64,000 nucleotides of DNA from Spirosoma lacussanchae. Its GTDB lineage: Bacteria > Bacteroidota > Bacteroidia > Cytophagales > Spirosomataceae. Positions 50,409-59,597 of the stretch are shown piece after piece. Numbering within the stretch: the stretch's first letter is position 1; every line of letters begins with the position of its first letter. The stretch lies in the NCBI RefSeq assembly GCF_005870035.1, contig NZ_SWJG01000001.1, positions 1,537,639 through 1,601,638 on the forward strand, given 5' to 3'. The notes below the pieces were generated by a model. The model saw nothing but the letters and a program-made list of their open reading frames with translations, had not been told where the DNA came from and did no database searches. The position numbers and the translations under genes are program-made.

Positions 50409-51101
50409 ATGCAGGAACCCGTTGAACCATTCGATTGGGAGCGTATCGTACTGGACCAGTTTCCGGGAACGTATCTGGGAGAGGTTGCTTTTCGAACCGT
50501 ATTCATGTTTGTCGTTATCCTGACAGCACTGGCTGTTTCGGGGAAGCGCGAAGTCCGTCAGCTATCGATCTACGAGCTGGTTTTACTGATTGGGCTTGGC
50601 TCGGCAGCCGGTGACCCCATGTTTTACCATGATGTACCGTTAGCGTCGGCTGTGGTGGTGTTTGTGGTAGTGATGAGTTGTTACAAACTGGCAACCTATA
50701 TCAGCGACCGAAACAGGCGGGTGCGCGAAACGCTGGAAGGTAAGGCGGTTTATGTCATTGAAGATGGCTGCATTCTTATCCAGAATTTTGATCAGGAAGA
50801 CCTGGGCCTCGATGAGCTTTTCTCAGAACTGAGGGTAGAAGGCGTTGAACAACTGGGGCAGGTTCGGGTGGCCATCCGGGAGCACAATGGCCAGCTAAGC
50901 CTGTTTCAATTCGAGCCCGGCAGCGTGCGAAAAGGACTGCCCATACTTCCGAAAGTTTTTGATCAGCACTCCAAAGATATTCGCCAGCCAGGCGAATATG
51001 CCTGCTGTACCTGCGGGCGTGTGCAGCAGTTCAATGCGCCAGCCCAGGAGCCACTGTGTCCAACCTGCGGGAAACAAGTGTGGGTTGCTGCTGTCCTTTG
51101 A
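50409..51101 (+). CDS. DUF421 (YetF-like) membrane protein with C-terminal zinc ribbon
   Basis: The 230 residues have three predicted membrane helices (about 22-42, 50-68, 74-95), the DUF421 family block R-E-V-R-Q-L-S-I-Y-E-L-V-L-L-I-G-L-G-S-A-A-G-D-P, and a soluble beta domain (about 110-175). The end has C-C-T-C-G-R and, about 17 residues on, C-P-T-C-G-K, a C-x2-C...C-x2-C ribbon not normal for the family. DUF421 proteins of spore formers (YetF, SpoVAE-like) sit in membranes; the role here is unknown. The TTG frame start at 50370 was rejected. Confidence 0.85.
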   Translation: MQEPVEPFDWERIVLDQFPGTYLGEVAFRTVFMFVVILTALAVSGKREVRQLSIYELVLLIGLGSAAGDPMFYHDVPLASAVVVFVVVMSCYKLATYISDRNRRVRETLEGKAVYVIEDGCILIQNFDQEDLGLDELFSELRVEGVEQLGQVRVAIREHNGQLSLFQFEPGSVRKGLPILPKVFDQHSKDIRQPGEYACCTCGRVQQFNAPAQEPLCPTCGKQVWVAAVL

Positions 51102-51130
51102 CTCCGAACGTTGTAGGTCCGGAGTCAAAG
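51096..51130. terminator. Inverted repeat between convergent DUF421 and topoisomerase genes
   Basis: CTTTGACTCCG (51096-51106) pairs with CGGAGTCAAAG (51120-51130), overlapping the DUF421 stop codon. T-runs are short on both strands, so termination may be weak. Confidence 0.55.
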
Positions 51131-51142
51131 GGCCAGAACGAA

Positions 51143-52240
51143 TCAGGCTATGTTCTTTTTGAGAGCCGAATTCTTCACTACGTCTTTCACCTGGTCTTTC
51201 AGAAATCGTAGTAATAGTTTTTCGACCCCATCGAGACCATGTGGGCTCGTTTGCCGGAACCGGGCTTTCTGTTTGATATACGGGTTCAGGTCCTGACATT
51301 CGTACGCTTCCAGAATCTGCGGATGTACGTAATGCTTGCGGCATACGGTGCGGGTGTTTCCCAGTTGCTGCGACACCTGATCCAGCACCGTGTTTACATT
51401 CTTTTTCAGCTCCTTGTCCGTTTCGCAGGGCTCCAGCTCGACCAGTAAACGCAGGGCGTTGACGGTGCCAGCCCAGGTTCTGAAATCTTTGGCCGAAAAG
51501 TCATCGCCCATGGTTTCTTTCAGGTAATCATTTACCATACCGGAGTCGATAGAATGGCGCTGCCCATCCGGGTCGAAGTATTGAAACAGCTCCTTGCCCG
51601 GTATATCCCGGCAAGCCTTCACCAGCCGCGAGAGTCGGCGGTCGTGGAGGGTAATGTCGTGATAAATCCCTTTTTTGCCTTTGAAGCTGAATCGAACATC
51701 GCTACCGGTGGTTTTTACATGCCGGTCTTTAAGCGTGGTCAGCCCGTATGAGCCGTACTCTTTTTCGTAGGCAGCGTTGCCCACCCGAATGAGCGTTTGC
51801 TCCATCACGCTGAGCGCAATGGCTATCACTTTATCGCGATTGAGATCCCTTTTCTTCAGATCCTTGTCAAGGCGGGCTCGCAGCAGCGGCAGCGCTTCGC
51901 CAAACGCAACCATCCGAAAAAATTTGGTCTCGCTCCGGATGGCGTTCCAGTTGGCGTGGTACCGATACTGCTTACGGTTCTTGGTATCAATACCCGTAGC
52001 CTGTAAGTGTCCATTGGGTTTAGCACTAATCCAGACGCGTTCCCAGGCGGGCGGAAGCGCCATTTGGCGGATGCGGGCCAGCGTAGACTCGTCCGAGACA
52101 TCATGACCAGCCGCGTCGCGATAGGTGAAGTGATCGCCGGTACGGTGGCGGGTGATACCGGGTGCCGTATCGTCTATATAAATAAGTCGGGCCGCACGGG
52201 CGGTCTGAGCCGGGTCGTGGGCTAATTGCAATAAATCCAC
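51143..52240 (-). CDS. DNA topoisomerase IB (poxvirus/eukaryote-like)
   Basis: The 365 residues start at GTG. The protein relaxes supercoils through a 3'-phosphotyrosine. Active-site residues are visible: R in I-R-V-G-N (about 152), K in L-K-D-R-H-V (about 171), R in D-F-R-T-W-A-G-T (about 254), and Y304 in R-K-H-Y-V-H-P. This is a full bacterial TopIB, which occurs sporadically in bacteria and was probably acquired by transfer. It is near YdaT and DUF421 genes, the kind of small stress-linked set in which TopIB is often found. Confidence 0.93.
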   Translation of the reverse strand: MDLLQLAHDPAQTARAARLIYIDDTAPGITRHRTGDHFTYRDAAGHDVSDESTLARIRQMALPPAWERVWISAKPNGHLQATGIDTKNRKQYRYHANWNAIRSETKFFRMVAFGEALPLLRARLDKDLKKRDLNRDKVIAIALSVMEQTLIRVGNAAYEKEYGSYGLTTLKDRHVKTTGSDVRFSFKGKKGIYHDITLHDRRLSRLVKACRDIPGKELFQYFDPDGQRHSIDSGMVNDYLKETMGDDFSAKDFRTWAGTVNALRLLVELEPCETDKELKKNVNTVLDQVSQQLGNTRTVCRKHYVHPQILEAYECQDLNPYIKQKARFRQTSPHGLDGVEKLLLRFLKDQVKDVVKNSALKKNIA

Positions 52241-52286
52241 AGTCGTTGAGTTTTGTGGATTGGTAACTCCCGGATGAAGTAATTAG

Positions 52287-52871
52287 TTAAAAACTGCGAG
52301 GCTGTGCAGCTTTTCCGAAGAACCAGAGGGAAACGGCGTTGGCGTAGTGGTAGAAATCGGTAGGATGAATAAATGCGTTGAAGGCATCGGCTTTGGTAGC
52401 CAGTCCCATCAGCATGGCAGCCAGCACTACCCAAAGCCCCCGTTTGTTGCGCTGCAACAACGAAAAAACGGCCAGCAGCATGAGAACCAAAATGCCCATC
52501 GACGGAACAATGGGCGTAAAAACCCGCACATCGGGCAGTAGTAGACTGATAAAGAGGAACAAACCAAACAGCACAGTGGCCACAAACGTGAGCAGCGATA
52601 ACGTCCGCTGATTAAGCAACGCGTACACCGCCGTGACGACGCAAACCACGCCCAGACTATCTGACAGAACGATCATTGACCGGTGAAGCGGTTCGAGCGA
52701 CTGGTTACCGGCGTAGTGAATAACCCCGATCAGCGCAGCCAGAGAGGTAGTCAGTAAGAAAAAGCCCCACAACAGCCGATTGAATAGCGAGATACGGCCG
52801 AAGAAATGCCAAAAGACGCCTACGCCTGCCCCAGCCAGTATAGAGCCGGAAAGAATGTGCGAAAAAATCAT
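52287..52871 (-). CDS. Hypothetical integral membrane protein
   Basis: The 194-residue protein has six predicted membrane segments, running from S-G-S-I-L-A-G-A-G-V-G-V-F-W to the end. Short charged loops and the closing D-F-Y-H-Y-A-N-A-V-S-L-W-F-F-G-K resemble small Bacteroidota DUF6962-like or haemolysin-III-like proteins, but I cannot name the family. A TTG start at 52907 would extend it; the ATG at 52871 was chosen. It is divergent from sucD. Confidence 0.6.
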   Translation of the reverse strand: MIFSHILSGSILAGAGVGVFWHFFGRISLFNRLLWGFFLLTTSLAALIGVIHYAGNQSLEPLHRSMIVLSDSLGVVCVVTAVYALLNQRTLSLLTFVATVLFGLFLFISLLLPDVRVFTPIVPSMGILVLMLLAVFSLLQRNKRGLWVVLAAMLMGLATKADAFNAFIHPTDFYHYANAVSLWFFGKAAQPRSF

Positions 52872-52894
52872 CACGTAATTTACGAAGTTTCGGC

Positions 52895-52902
52895 TACTTT
52901 TG
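52895..52902 (+). promoter_or_regulatory. Predicted -7 element upstream of sucD
   Basis: TACTTTTG matches TAnnTTTG exactly, 125 bases before the sucD ATG. The leader between them has no clear ORF. Confidence 0.4.
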
Positions 52903-53027
52903 CCCAACTTTTTTGGGGCGGAAAACCAGCCGAGTGAGTGAAATGAGCAGCAGTCTCTGCCCGCTCTTTTGTTCTTTTTCAGTTTTTTCGCCCGTTCAAC
53001 CGCATCGCCAACGATTAACCAACCGTC

Positions 53028-53903
53028 ATGAGTGTTTTAGTAAACAAAGACTCCAAAGTTATCGTCCAGGGTTTTACCGGCTCCGAGGGCAGTTTCCATG
53101 CCCAGCAGATGATTGAATACGGCACCAACGTTGTTGGGGGCGTAACCCCCGGCAAAGGTGGCAAAACCCACCTCGACCGCCCGGTGTTCAATACCGTTCA
53201 ACAAGCTGTAGATGAAGCAGGTGCCGATGTTTCCATAATCTTTGTGCCACCGGCCTTTGCGGCCGATGCCATCATGGAAGCCGCCGACGCGGGTATCAAG
53301 GTCATTATCTGCATTACCGAAGGTATACCTACGGAAGATATGGTAGCTGTAAAAAATTACCTGTCTGACAAAGAAGTTCGCCTGATCGGTCCTAACTGCC
53401 CCGGCGTTATGACCGCCGAGGAGTGCAAAGTGGGAATTATGCCCGGCTTCATCTTCAAAAAAGGCACGATCGGTATCGTTTCCAAGTCCGGTACGCTGAC
53501 CTACGAAGCTGTTGATCAGCTCACAAAGGCAGGTCTTGGCCAGAGCACCGCTATCGGTATTGGCGGAGACCCAATTATTGGCACAACGACCAAGCAGGCC
53601 GTCGAATTATTGATGAACGATCCAGAAACGGAAGCTATCGTGATGATCGGGGAAATTGGTGGCGGTATGGAAGCTGAAGCTGCCCGCTGGATCAAGGCTG
53701 ACGGCAACCGCAAACCTGTCGTCGGATTTATTGCCGGTCAAACCGCCCCCAAAGGTCGCCGGATGGGTCATGCGGGGGCCATCGTTGGCGGAGCTGATGA
53801 TACGGCCGCGGCTAAGATGGCCATTATGCGTGAGTGCGGTATTCACGTTGTTGAATCGCCTGCCCTCATTGGGGATACCATGCTGAAAGCGCTTGGCAAA
53901 TAA
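53028..53903 (+). CDS. sucD: Succinyl-CoA ligase subunit alpha
   Basis: The 291 residues form the alpha subunit of succinyl-CoA synthetase of the TCA cycle, which makes ATP or GTP from succinyl-CoA. The protein has [10 protein letters not shown] at the CoA-binding N-terminus, the G-P-N-C-P-G-V-M region, and the phosphohistidine in [11 protein letters not shown]. The beta subunit gene sucC is not in this window. It lies 68 bases upstream of the DUF4271 gene. Confidence 0.96.
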   Translation: MSVLVNKDSKVIVQGFTGSEGSFHAQQMIEYGTNVVGGVTPGKGGKTHLDRPVFNTVQQAVDEAGADVSIIFVPPAFAADAIMEAADAGIKVIICITEGIPTEDMVAVKNYLSDKEVRLIGPNCPGVMTAEECKVGIMPGFIFKKGTIGIVSKSGTLTYEAVDQLTKAGLGQSTAIGIGGDPIIGTTTKQAVELLMNDPETEAIVMIGEIGGGMEAEAARWIKADGNRKPVVGFIAGQTAPKGRRMGHAGAIVGGADDTAAAKMAIMRECGIHVVESPALIGDTMLKALGK

Positions 53904-53971
53904 TAAGTGAACGAGTGAAGGAACGAAAGAATGCCGTAGCGGATACTGAACGGACGAACCAGTATAGTCTT

Positions 53972-55168
53972 ATGGCGATGAGCCTGAACAAGCTGTTATC
54001 TTTTCGCCTGTTTTGCTTCTGGTACGGCATTTTTATGCTTTTGGGTCTGGCGGCTACCGCTCAGCCGCGCACCAGCGGCATTGGGCCACAGAACCGATAT
54101 TACCCGGTACGGGATTTACGGAACGACTTCCTGGTGTATGACGAAGGCACGAAAGCTTACGTGCCTTACATCGTTGAGCAACATGCCAACCAAACGGCGC
54201 TGAGTGTATACGTCGATCTGGAAAGCAACCGGCATTACTCGCTGCTCATCGCTACACAACAGGATGGCTATCTGTTCGTGAATGCAGCCCTAAAGCGTAA
54301 GCTGAGAGCTGGCCAGTGGCAAGTGCTCAGTATCGACAGTCTGTATCGGGTTTATCGGCAACCCGAAATTTTTCTGACCTTATACGGAGCGCCCGGCCTC
54401 GACGATCGGCAGCTTTATATTGGTCAGCCTATCTCAACAACGCAGAAGGCAGTTGTTCTTCGGGATGATAATCTAAGCGTACGACCCCGTCCACAGGCCA
54501 TTTACAGTGATTTCCTGGCCCTCGGCTTACTTTTTCTGCTGGCTACACACGCCCTGTTGTTCACGGTTCATCAACGGGCATTTCTCCGCATTTTTAGCCT
54601 GAGGGATCTGGTCTCACTCCGTTCTCAGGAAGATTCTTTCCTGATCAACCGGCCCCTGAGCGGTACGAACCTCCTGTTTACGCTCAACCTGAGCTTTGTC
54701 GTTGCTTACCTGATCATGTTTGTTCAGAGCCGGAATGTGGATGTGTTTGCTTCCAGAACGTTTCTGGCCGTAGGGCAGCACTTCGGCTGGCTGATCGGTG
54801 AGTTTCTGGCATTAAGCGCGATTGCTTTCATGGCCCTGTTGGGAAAATACGTGCTGCTGGAGGTACTTGGGAATCTGTATAAACTGCACGACGCTATCAA
54901 CATACACTTTTTCAAGACGATGCAGTCGTCGGTCCTGTTTTTCACCGGAATGACGCTCATCCTGGCCGTTGTGGCCTACAACACGTCGGCAACAACTTGG
55001 TCGTCTAACGCCTTTCTGATACCACTGCTGGGGTTCTATCTGGCGCGAATGGGGTGGCTTTACATTGTGATCCGAACCGTAGAGCCTATCAAGAATCTTT
55101 ATTTATTTTCGTACCTTTGCATCGTTGAATTGATTCCACTCATCATAGGACTGCGTTTTGCCCTTTGA
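53972..55168 (+). CDS. DUF4271 family membrane protein
   Basis: The 398 residues have a signal peptide (to about A-Q-P-R), a soluble N-terminal region (about 30-180), then seven or so membrane helices (from D-F-L-A-L-G-L-L-F-L-L onward) ending in L-I-P-L-I-I-G-L-R-F. This is the DUF4271 architecture, confined to Bacteroidota. The function is unknown. It is followed closely by hemD and then the T9SS operon; the same neighbourhood recurs in relatives, so a link to cell-envelope function is possible. The GTG start at 53915 is less likely. Confidence 0.82.
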   Translation: MAMSLNKLLSFRLFCFWYGIFMLLGLAATAQPRTSGIGPQNRYYPVRDLRNDFLVYDEGTKAYVPYIVEQHANQTALSVYVDLESNRHYSLLIATQQDGYLFVNAALKRKLRAGQWQVLSIDSLYRVYRQPEIFLTLYGAPGLDDRQLYIGQPISTTQKAVVLRDDNLSVRPRPQAIYSDFLALGLLFLLATHALLFTVHQRAFLRIFSLRDLVSLRSQEDSFLINRPLSGTNLLFTLNLSFVVAYLIMFVQSRNVDVFASRTFLAVGQHFGWLIGEFLALSAIAFMALLGKYVLLEVLGNLYKLHDAINIHFFKTMQSSVLFFTGMTLILAVVAYNTSATTWSSNAFLIPLLGFYLARMGWLYIVIRTVEPIKNLYLFSYLCIVELIPLIIGLRFAL

Positions 55169-55196
55169 TGAGACGTTCTCAGGTAGTAGTGATTCA

Positions 55197-56012
55197 ATGA
55201 ACGATACCAGCATGCAATCCACCGGAGACCGGACCACGCCAGATCAGGTTATGTTGGACCGGCTAACGAAAGTAACCCGGCTTCTAGTAACCCAGTCCCG
55301 GCCAGCCGACGAAAAATCCCCGTATTTCGACCTGGCCAGCAAGTACAACCTTCAGATCGATTTTCGACCTTTTATCGAGATTCAGGGTGTATCGGCTAAA
55401 GATTTTCGCCGTCAGAAAATCAATATTCTAGCTCATACGGCTATCATCTTTACTAGTCGTAACGCTATCGACCACTTCTTTCGTATCTGTCAGGAAAGCC
55501 GGATCGAGATTCCGGCCGACATGAAGTACTTCTGTATATCGGAGCAGACGGCCAACTATCTTCAAAAGTATATAGTTATCCGGAAGCGGAAGATCTTCAA
55601 CGGTACCAAGACGGCTACGGAGTTGTTTGACCTGATCAAAAAACACAAGACCGAAAAATTCCTGTTTCCGTGTTCCAACATACGCCGGAATGATATTCCG
55701 GAGTTTATGGATACCAGCAGCCTGCATTTTACGGAAGCCGTGATGTACGAGACGGTGCCGACTGACTTGTCAGATCTGACTATCCAGTCGTACGATATTA
55801 TCGCCTTCTTCAGTCCTTCTGGTGTTAGCTCTCTGTTTAGCAACTTTCCTGATTATAAGCAGAATGGTACCCGGATGGCCGCGTTTGGACCAACAACGGC
55901 CCGCGCCATTACGGAAGCCGGGCTGGTGCTGGACATAGAGGCTCCGCTACCTAATGCTCCGTCCATGACCGGCGCGCTGGAATTGTACATCAAAAAAGCT
56001 AACAATCAATAG
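55197..56012 (+). CDS. hemD: Uroporphyrinogen-III synthase
   Basis: The 271 residues form a two-domain Rossmann-like HemD fold, with R-L-L-V-T-Q-S at the N-terminus, I-I-F-T-S-R-N-A-I-D-H-F and, in the second half, I-I-A-F-F-S-P-S-G-V and the invariant F-G-P-T-T-A. It cyclises hydroxymethylbilane to uroporphyrinogen III for heme. HemD proteins vary strongly, so the motif match is modest but consistent. The gene may overlap DUF4271 if the TTG at 55158 were used. A strong terminator follows. Confidence 0.85.
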   Translation: MNDTSMQSTGDRTTPDQVMLDRLTKVTRLLVTQSRPADEKSPYFDLASKYNLQIDFRPFIEIQGVSAKDFRRQKINILAHTAIIFTSRNAIDHFFRICQESRIEIPADMKYFCISEQTANYLQKYIVIRKRKIFNGTKTATELFDLIKKHKTEKFLFPCSNIRRNDIPEFMDTSSLHFTEAVMYETVPTDLSDLTIQSYDIIAFFSPSGVSSLFSNFPDYKQNGTRMAAFGPTTARAITEAGLVLDIEAPLPNAPSMTGALELYIKKANNQ

Positions 56013-56028
56013 GAACCCGGGGTTACAA

Positions 56029-56088
56029 AAAGGTTGGTTGGTAGAAACAAAGGATCTTACCTGTTTCTGCTATCCAACCTTTGTTTTT
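56029..56088 (+). terminator. Terminator after hemD, before porP
   Basis: A 21-bp arm (56029-56049) pairs with 56062-56082 with one mismatch and two wobbles around a 12-base loop, then TTTTT. It separates the hemD unit from the T9SS operon and contains the alternative porP start at 56034, ruling that start out. Confidence 0.85.
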
Positions 56089-56095
56089 GTTCCAA

Positions 56096-56102
56096 TAATT
56101 TG
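56096..56102 (+). promoter_or_regulatory. Possible variant -7 element before porP
   Basis: TAATTTG lies right after the hemD terminator and 90 bases before the porP ATG. It is the same 7-mer as upstream of susC and gldK. Confidence 0.25.
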
Positions 56103-56192
56103 ATTGCACAGGCGTTTAGTTGTAAACTGCAACCGCTTGTTTTCTGGCGGGGAATCCTAAGCCCCCCATTCAGATACTCTTGCTTTTATCGT

Positions 56193-57164
56193 ATGACGCG
56201 CACCCTTTACGTTCTGGTTTGTCTTCTGTTGCTGTTAAGCCTTCGCCCTACGCTTGCGCAGCAGGATCCTCAGTTCAGTATGTATATGTACAACCCGCTG
56301 TATTACAACCCGGCGGCTGCAGGTTCGGAAGGCGTTTCGCGCTTACAATTAAGCCACCGGACGCAGTATCTGGGCTATCAGCCAACCGTAACCGGCGACG
56401 GGGGGGCGCAGAGTACACAGCTAATATCATTCAATGTGCCGCTGGCCCGATACAGAAGCGGATTGGGCATTTATGCCTTCAACGACCGGCTAGGGCAGAT
56501 CACTAACCAGACCGTGCAGCTCTCTTACGCGTATCGGATTCCGTTAAAAGATGGTACCCTGGCCCTGGGCGTACAGGCTGGCTTGTTCAACAAAGGATAT
56601 GATTATGGACAGTTACGCCCCGGAGAGCCCAACGATCCGCTGATTCCTACGGGGCGTATCAACCAGGCGCGCCCGGATTTTGGCGCCGGGGTATACTACA
56701 ATACCACTGACTATTGGATTGGTGTCAACCTGTCGCACATCAACCAGGCAACCTACACCCTCGGAACCGACCGTTCTACGAACCCGCTCAGTCGGGTGGC
56801 TTATTTAACGGCAGGTTATCGGCTTGGGTTGGGTTACGATATAGATGTTCAGCCGTCTGTGCTTATACAGTATGATACGCAGCCGGGTGTTAAGGCCGCT
56901 ACTGTAACCGCCAATGTGGTTGGAACGTATGATAACCGAATCTGGGCTGGCCTGGGTTACCGACTCGGCGATGCCGTAATGGCCACGGCCGGCATTAATT
57001 TGATGAGAAACAATGCACTGCGGGTAGGGTATGCGCTGGACCTGATAGCGGGAGGAACGCAGGCTAAAAGCTTGACATCGCATGAAGTACTGGTGGGCTA
57101 TGCGCTGCCGACTCCTGATGCTCGTAGGAAGCCAATTATTCGTACTCCGCGCTTCCGGTATTAA
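56193..57164 (+). CDS. porP: PorP/SprF-family T9SS outer-membrane protein
   Basis: The 323 residues have a signal peptide (cleavage after T-L-A-Q, about residue 24), then Q-D-P-Q-F-S-M-Y-M-Y-N-P-L-Y-Y-N-P-A-A-A-G, the hallmark start of PorP/SprF proteins. The rest is a 14-strand-like barrel ending in R-Y. PorP-type proteins attach SprB-like adhesins or work with the PorK-PorN ring. It is the first gene of the T9SS set, 266 bases ahead of gldK. Confidence 0.92.
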   Translation: MTRTLYVLVCLLLLLSLRPTLAQQDPQFSMYMYNPLYYNPAAAGSEGVSRLQLSHRTQYLGYQPTVTGDGGAQSTQLISFNVPLARYRSGLGIYAFNDRLGQITNQTVQLSYAYRIPLKDGTLALGVQAGLFNKGYDYGQLRPGEPNDPLIPTGRINQARPDFGAGVYYNTTDYWIGVNLSHINQATYTLGTDRSTNPLSRVAYLTAGYRLGLGYDIDVQPSVLIQYDTQPGVKAATVTANVVGTYDNRIWAGLGYRLGDAVMATAGINLMRNNALRVGYALDLIAGGTQAKSLTSHEVLVGYALPTPDARRKPIIRTPRFRY

Positions 57165-57430
57165 GCGGATATAAAGTTGTACGGATTCCAGATAGGGATA
57201 CAGGTGACCAACATTTTGGCAACATTGTTGTTAGGCTGTTTGCAAATGGCACTGTATTTTTGAGAAATGCGTAATTTGACCTAGTCAGTTTTGCGGGTTC
57301 ATTGGCTCAAATTCGCGATTTTGAGCGCTGGATACATAAATTGAGTTGAAAGCTATAGGCACATACAATATCCAAACAGATTTTCGTTTTTAGTTCGGTC
57401 TTGCACAAGAAGAAGGTCAAAAGTTTTACA
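57165..57430. other. 266-bp region between porP and gldK
   Basis: No gene is visible. It holds TATTTTTG (57255-57262) and TAATTTG (57272-57278), both promoter-like, so gldK-gldN may have its own transcript apart from porP. Confidence 0.45.
57255..57262 (+). promoter_or_regulatory. Predicted -7 element upstream of gldK
   Basis: TATTTTTG matches TAnnTTTG. A TTG 24 bases upstream is a weak -33 candidate. The leader to the ATG at 57431 would be about 165 bases. Confidence 0.4.
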
Positions 57431-58573
57431 ATGATGAAGTCTAACTGGTTTACAATCAATGCAACCCGTGGGGTGATGGTCGCGGCAGTAGTAGTACTGA
57501 TGCAGGGGTGCGGGTTTGTGAAGTCGAAATTTGGCGGAAAAGGCGGTAAGGGCAACGGTGAAGTTGGCGTTACGAACGGTGAAATTACTGCCACCGGGCG
57601 TAAAGGCTGGAAACAACCGACTCCTTATGGCATGGTGCTGGTTCCGTCGGGTTCGTTCATCATGGGCCAGGCCGACGAAGACGTTGCCGCTACCCAGATC
57701 AACATGAACCGTCAGGTAACGATCAGTTCGTTCTATATGGATGATGCTGAAATTTCGAACCACGAATATCGGCAGTACGTAAACGCCCTGTTGGCTGACT
57801 CGGTATCGGTATTGGGTGAGGAAGAGATCATGTCCAAATTCTACCCGGATACGACCGTCTGGAAAAATGACTTTACCTATCATAACGGGGATCCCATGCT
57901 GGAGCACTATTACGCGCACCCGGCTTTTGATACTTATCCGGTAGTAGGTGTTAGCTGGCTGGCGGCCAAGCATTTCTGCAAATGGCGGACCAACACCCTA
58001 GACGATTTCCGGAGTAAAGACGGTGGGTACCGCTCGTTCGGATTCCGTCTGCCGTCGGAAGCTGAATGGGAATGGGCCGCTCGTGGTGGTAAAAATGGTG
58101 CCAAATATCCCTGGGGTAACCCATATGTAGCCAATGGAAAAGGCTGCTATCTGGCTAACTTCAAACCGCAGCGTGGTAATTTCGACGCGGATGGCTACCC
58201 GTACACTGCCCCTGCAACGGCTTACAGCCCGAATGATTACGGTCTCTATAACATGTCAGGAAACGTAGCGGAATGGTGCCGGGATGCATATGCCGAGAAC
58301 TCAAACGCTATTGTCTGGGACATGAACCCGGATAACCAGAACGCCGATGAGCCACGCAAAGTCGTTCGGGGCGGTTCCTGGAAAGACATTGCATACTACC
58401 TCGAAACCGGTACCCGTTATTACGAGTACGAAGATCAGAAACGGTCGTATATCGGTTTCCGTTGCGTGATGGACAATCTGGAAGGACGCACGGCCTCGTC
58501 GCGCAGTAGTCGTCTGGGTGGCGGTGGAAAAGCCAAGAGTAGCAAGAAGTCGTCGGCTAAGACAAAAGCGTAA
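57431..58573 (+). CDS. gldK: Gliding motility/T9SS lipoprotein GldK (PorK)
   Basis: The 380 residues begin with a lipoprotein signal (lipobox V-L-M-Q-G-C). The body is a formylglycine-generating-enzyme-like domain with G-M-V-L-V-P-S-G-S-F-I-M-G, G-F-R-L-P-S-E-A-E-W-E-W-A-A-R-G-G, M-S-G-N-V-A-E-W-C and V-V-R-G-G-S-W-K-D. GldK (PorK) and GldN form the periplasmic ring under the outer membrane, so the enzyme fold is structural here. The C-terminus is a basic K/S-rich tail. It is first of gldKLMN. A TTG frame from 57401 was rejected. Confidence 0.95.
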   Translation: MMKSNWFTINATRGVMVAAVVVLMQGCGFVKSKFGGKGGKGNGEVGVTNGEITATGRKGWKQPTPYGMVLVPSGSFIMGQADEDVAATQINMNRQVTISSFYMDDAEISNHEYRQYVNALLADSVSVLGEEEIMSKFYPDTTVWKNDFTYHNGDPMLEHYYAHPAFDTYPVVGVSWLAAKHFCKWRTNTLDDFRSKDGGYRSFGFRLPSEAEWEWAARGGKNGAKYPWGNPYVANGKGCYLANFKPQRGNFDADGYPYTAPATAYSPNDYGLYNMSGNVAEWCRDAYAENSNAIVWDMNPDNQNADEPRKVVRGGSWKDIAYYLETGTRYYEYEDQKRSYIGFRCVMDNLEGRTASSRSSRLGGGGKAKSSKKSSAKTKA

Positions 58574-58684
58574 TAAACCCACTCCTGAACATCAATCCTC
58601 CAAAAGAGCCCTTCGGGTTCGATGATTGATGTTCAGTTCTTTTTACCCACACAAATAAGTACCTATTCCAACCAATCGCTTATC

Positions 58685-59497
58685 ATGGCAGCAGCAAAAA
58701 CAAATTTCTTTTGGGATCGTCTAGTACCAACTATTTACAGTGCAGGGGCCGCCGTCGTAATTTTCGGCGCGTGGGCCAAGATTACTCATAATGAGCAGTT
58801 CGGCTGGATGCTGACGCTTGGTTTGTTAACAGAGGTTGTCATCTTTGCCCTATATGCTGTCCAAAGCTTCACGCAACCCGCGGCTGCTGGTGGTACAGAT
58901 TACGCCTGGGAGCGTGTATATCCGGAACTGGCCGATGATTATAAGGGAGAAGCCCGCAAACCAGTAGCTCAGCCGAATGGTCTGACAGCTAATATGGATC
59001 AGATGCTGGCGCAGGCAAAAGTTACCCCCGATGTGTTTGAGAAGCTGGGTACCGGCTTCCGCAGTCTGAATGATACGGTTTCTAAATTGTCGGATCTGAC
59101 CGAGGCTACGGTAGCTACGAACGACTACGCCCGCAACGTAAAATCGGCTTCGAGCTCGATCAGCGAGATGAACAAGTCGTATGGTACGGCCATTTCGGCT
59201 ATGAACTCGATGGCTGACGCCACGACGGACGCCAAAGATTACCGGGATCAGTTCCAGAAGGTAACCAAGAATATGGGTGCCCTGAACGCTGTATACGAAC
59301 TCGAACTGCAGGATACCAATAAGCATCTGAAAGCCATGAACGCTTTCTACGGCAGTCTGACGTCAGCTATGGAAAATATGGCCGATGCCAGCCGTGATAC
59401 CCAGCAGTTTAAGAATGAGCTGGCTAAGCTGACCGGTAATCTGGCATCGCTCAACAACGTGTATGGCAGCATGCTGACCGCCATGCGTGGTAACTAA
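58685..59497 (+). CDS. gldL: T9SS/gliding motor protein GldL (PorL)
   Basis: The 270 residues have two N-terminal membrane helices (about 14-33 and 40-62; Y-S-A-G-A-A-V-V-I-F-G-A-W-A-K and L-T-L-G-L-L-T-E-V-V-I-F-A-L-Y), including the Glu thought to matter for proton flow in the GldL-GldM motor, then a long cytoplasmic helical coiled-coil region. It is the inner-membrane stator that powers secretion and gliding. The frame beginning at 58622 adds unrelated residues; M-A-A-A-K at 58685 is the natural start. Confidence 0.95.
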   Translation: MAAAKTNFFWDRLVPTIYSAGAAVVIFGAWAKITHNEQFGWMLTLGLLTEVVIFALYAVQSFTQPAAAGGTDYAWERVYPELADDYKGEARKPVAQPNGLTANMDQMLAQAKVTPDVFEKLGTGFRSLNDTVSKLSDLTEATVATNDYARNVKSASSSISEMNKSYGTAISAMNSMADATTDAKDYRDQFQKVTKNMGALNAVYELELQDTNKHLKAMNAFYGSLTSAMENMADASRDTQQFKNELAKLTGNLASLNNVYGSMLTAMRGN

Positions 59498-59597
59498 GAT
59501 CAGTGTAACGGTATTCAGTTTATAGCGTTTGCTGTGGATTGCACGCCGTAGGCTGAGCACCGTAAACCGCTAAGGCGGACTGTTAAAAACTTCACCC

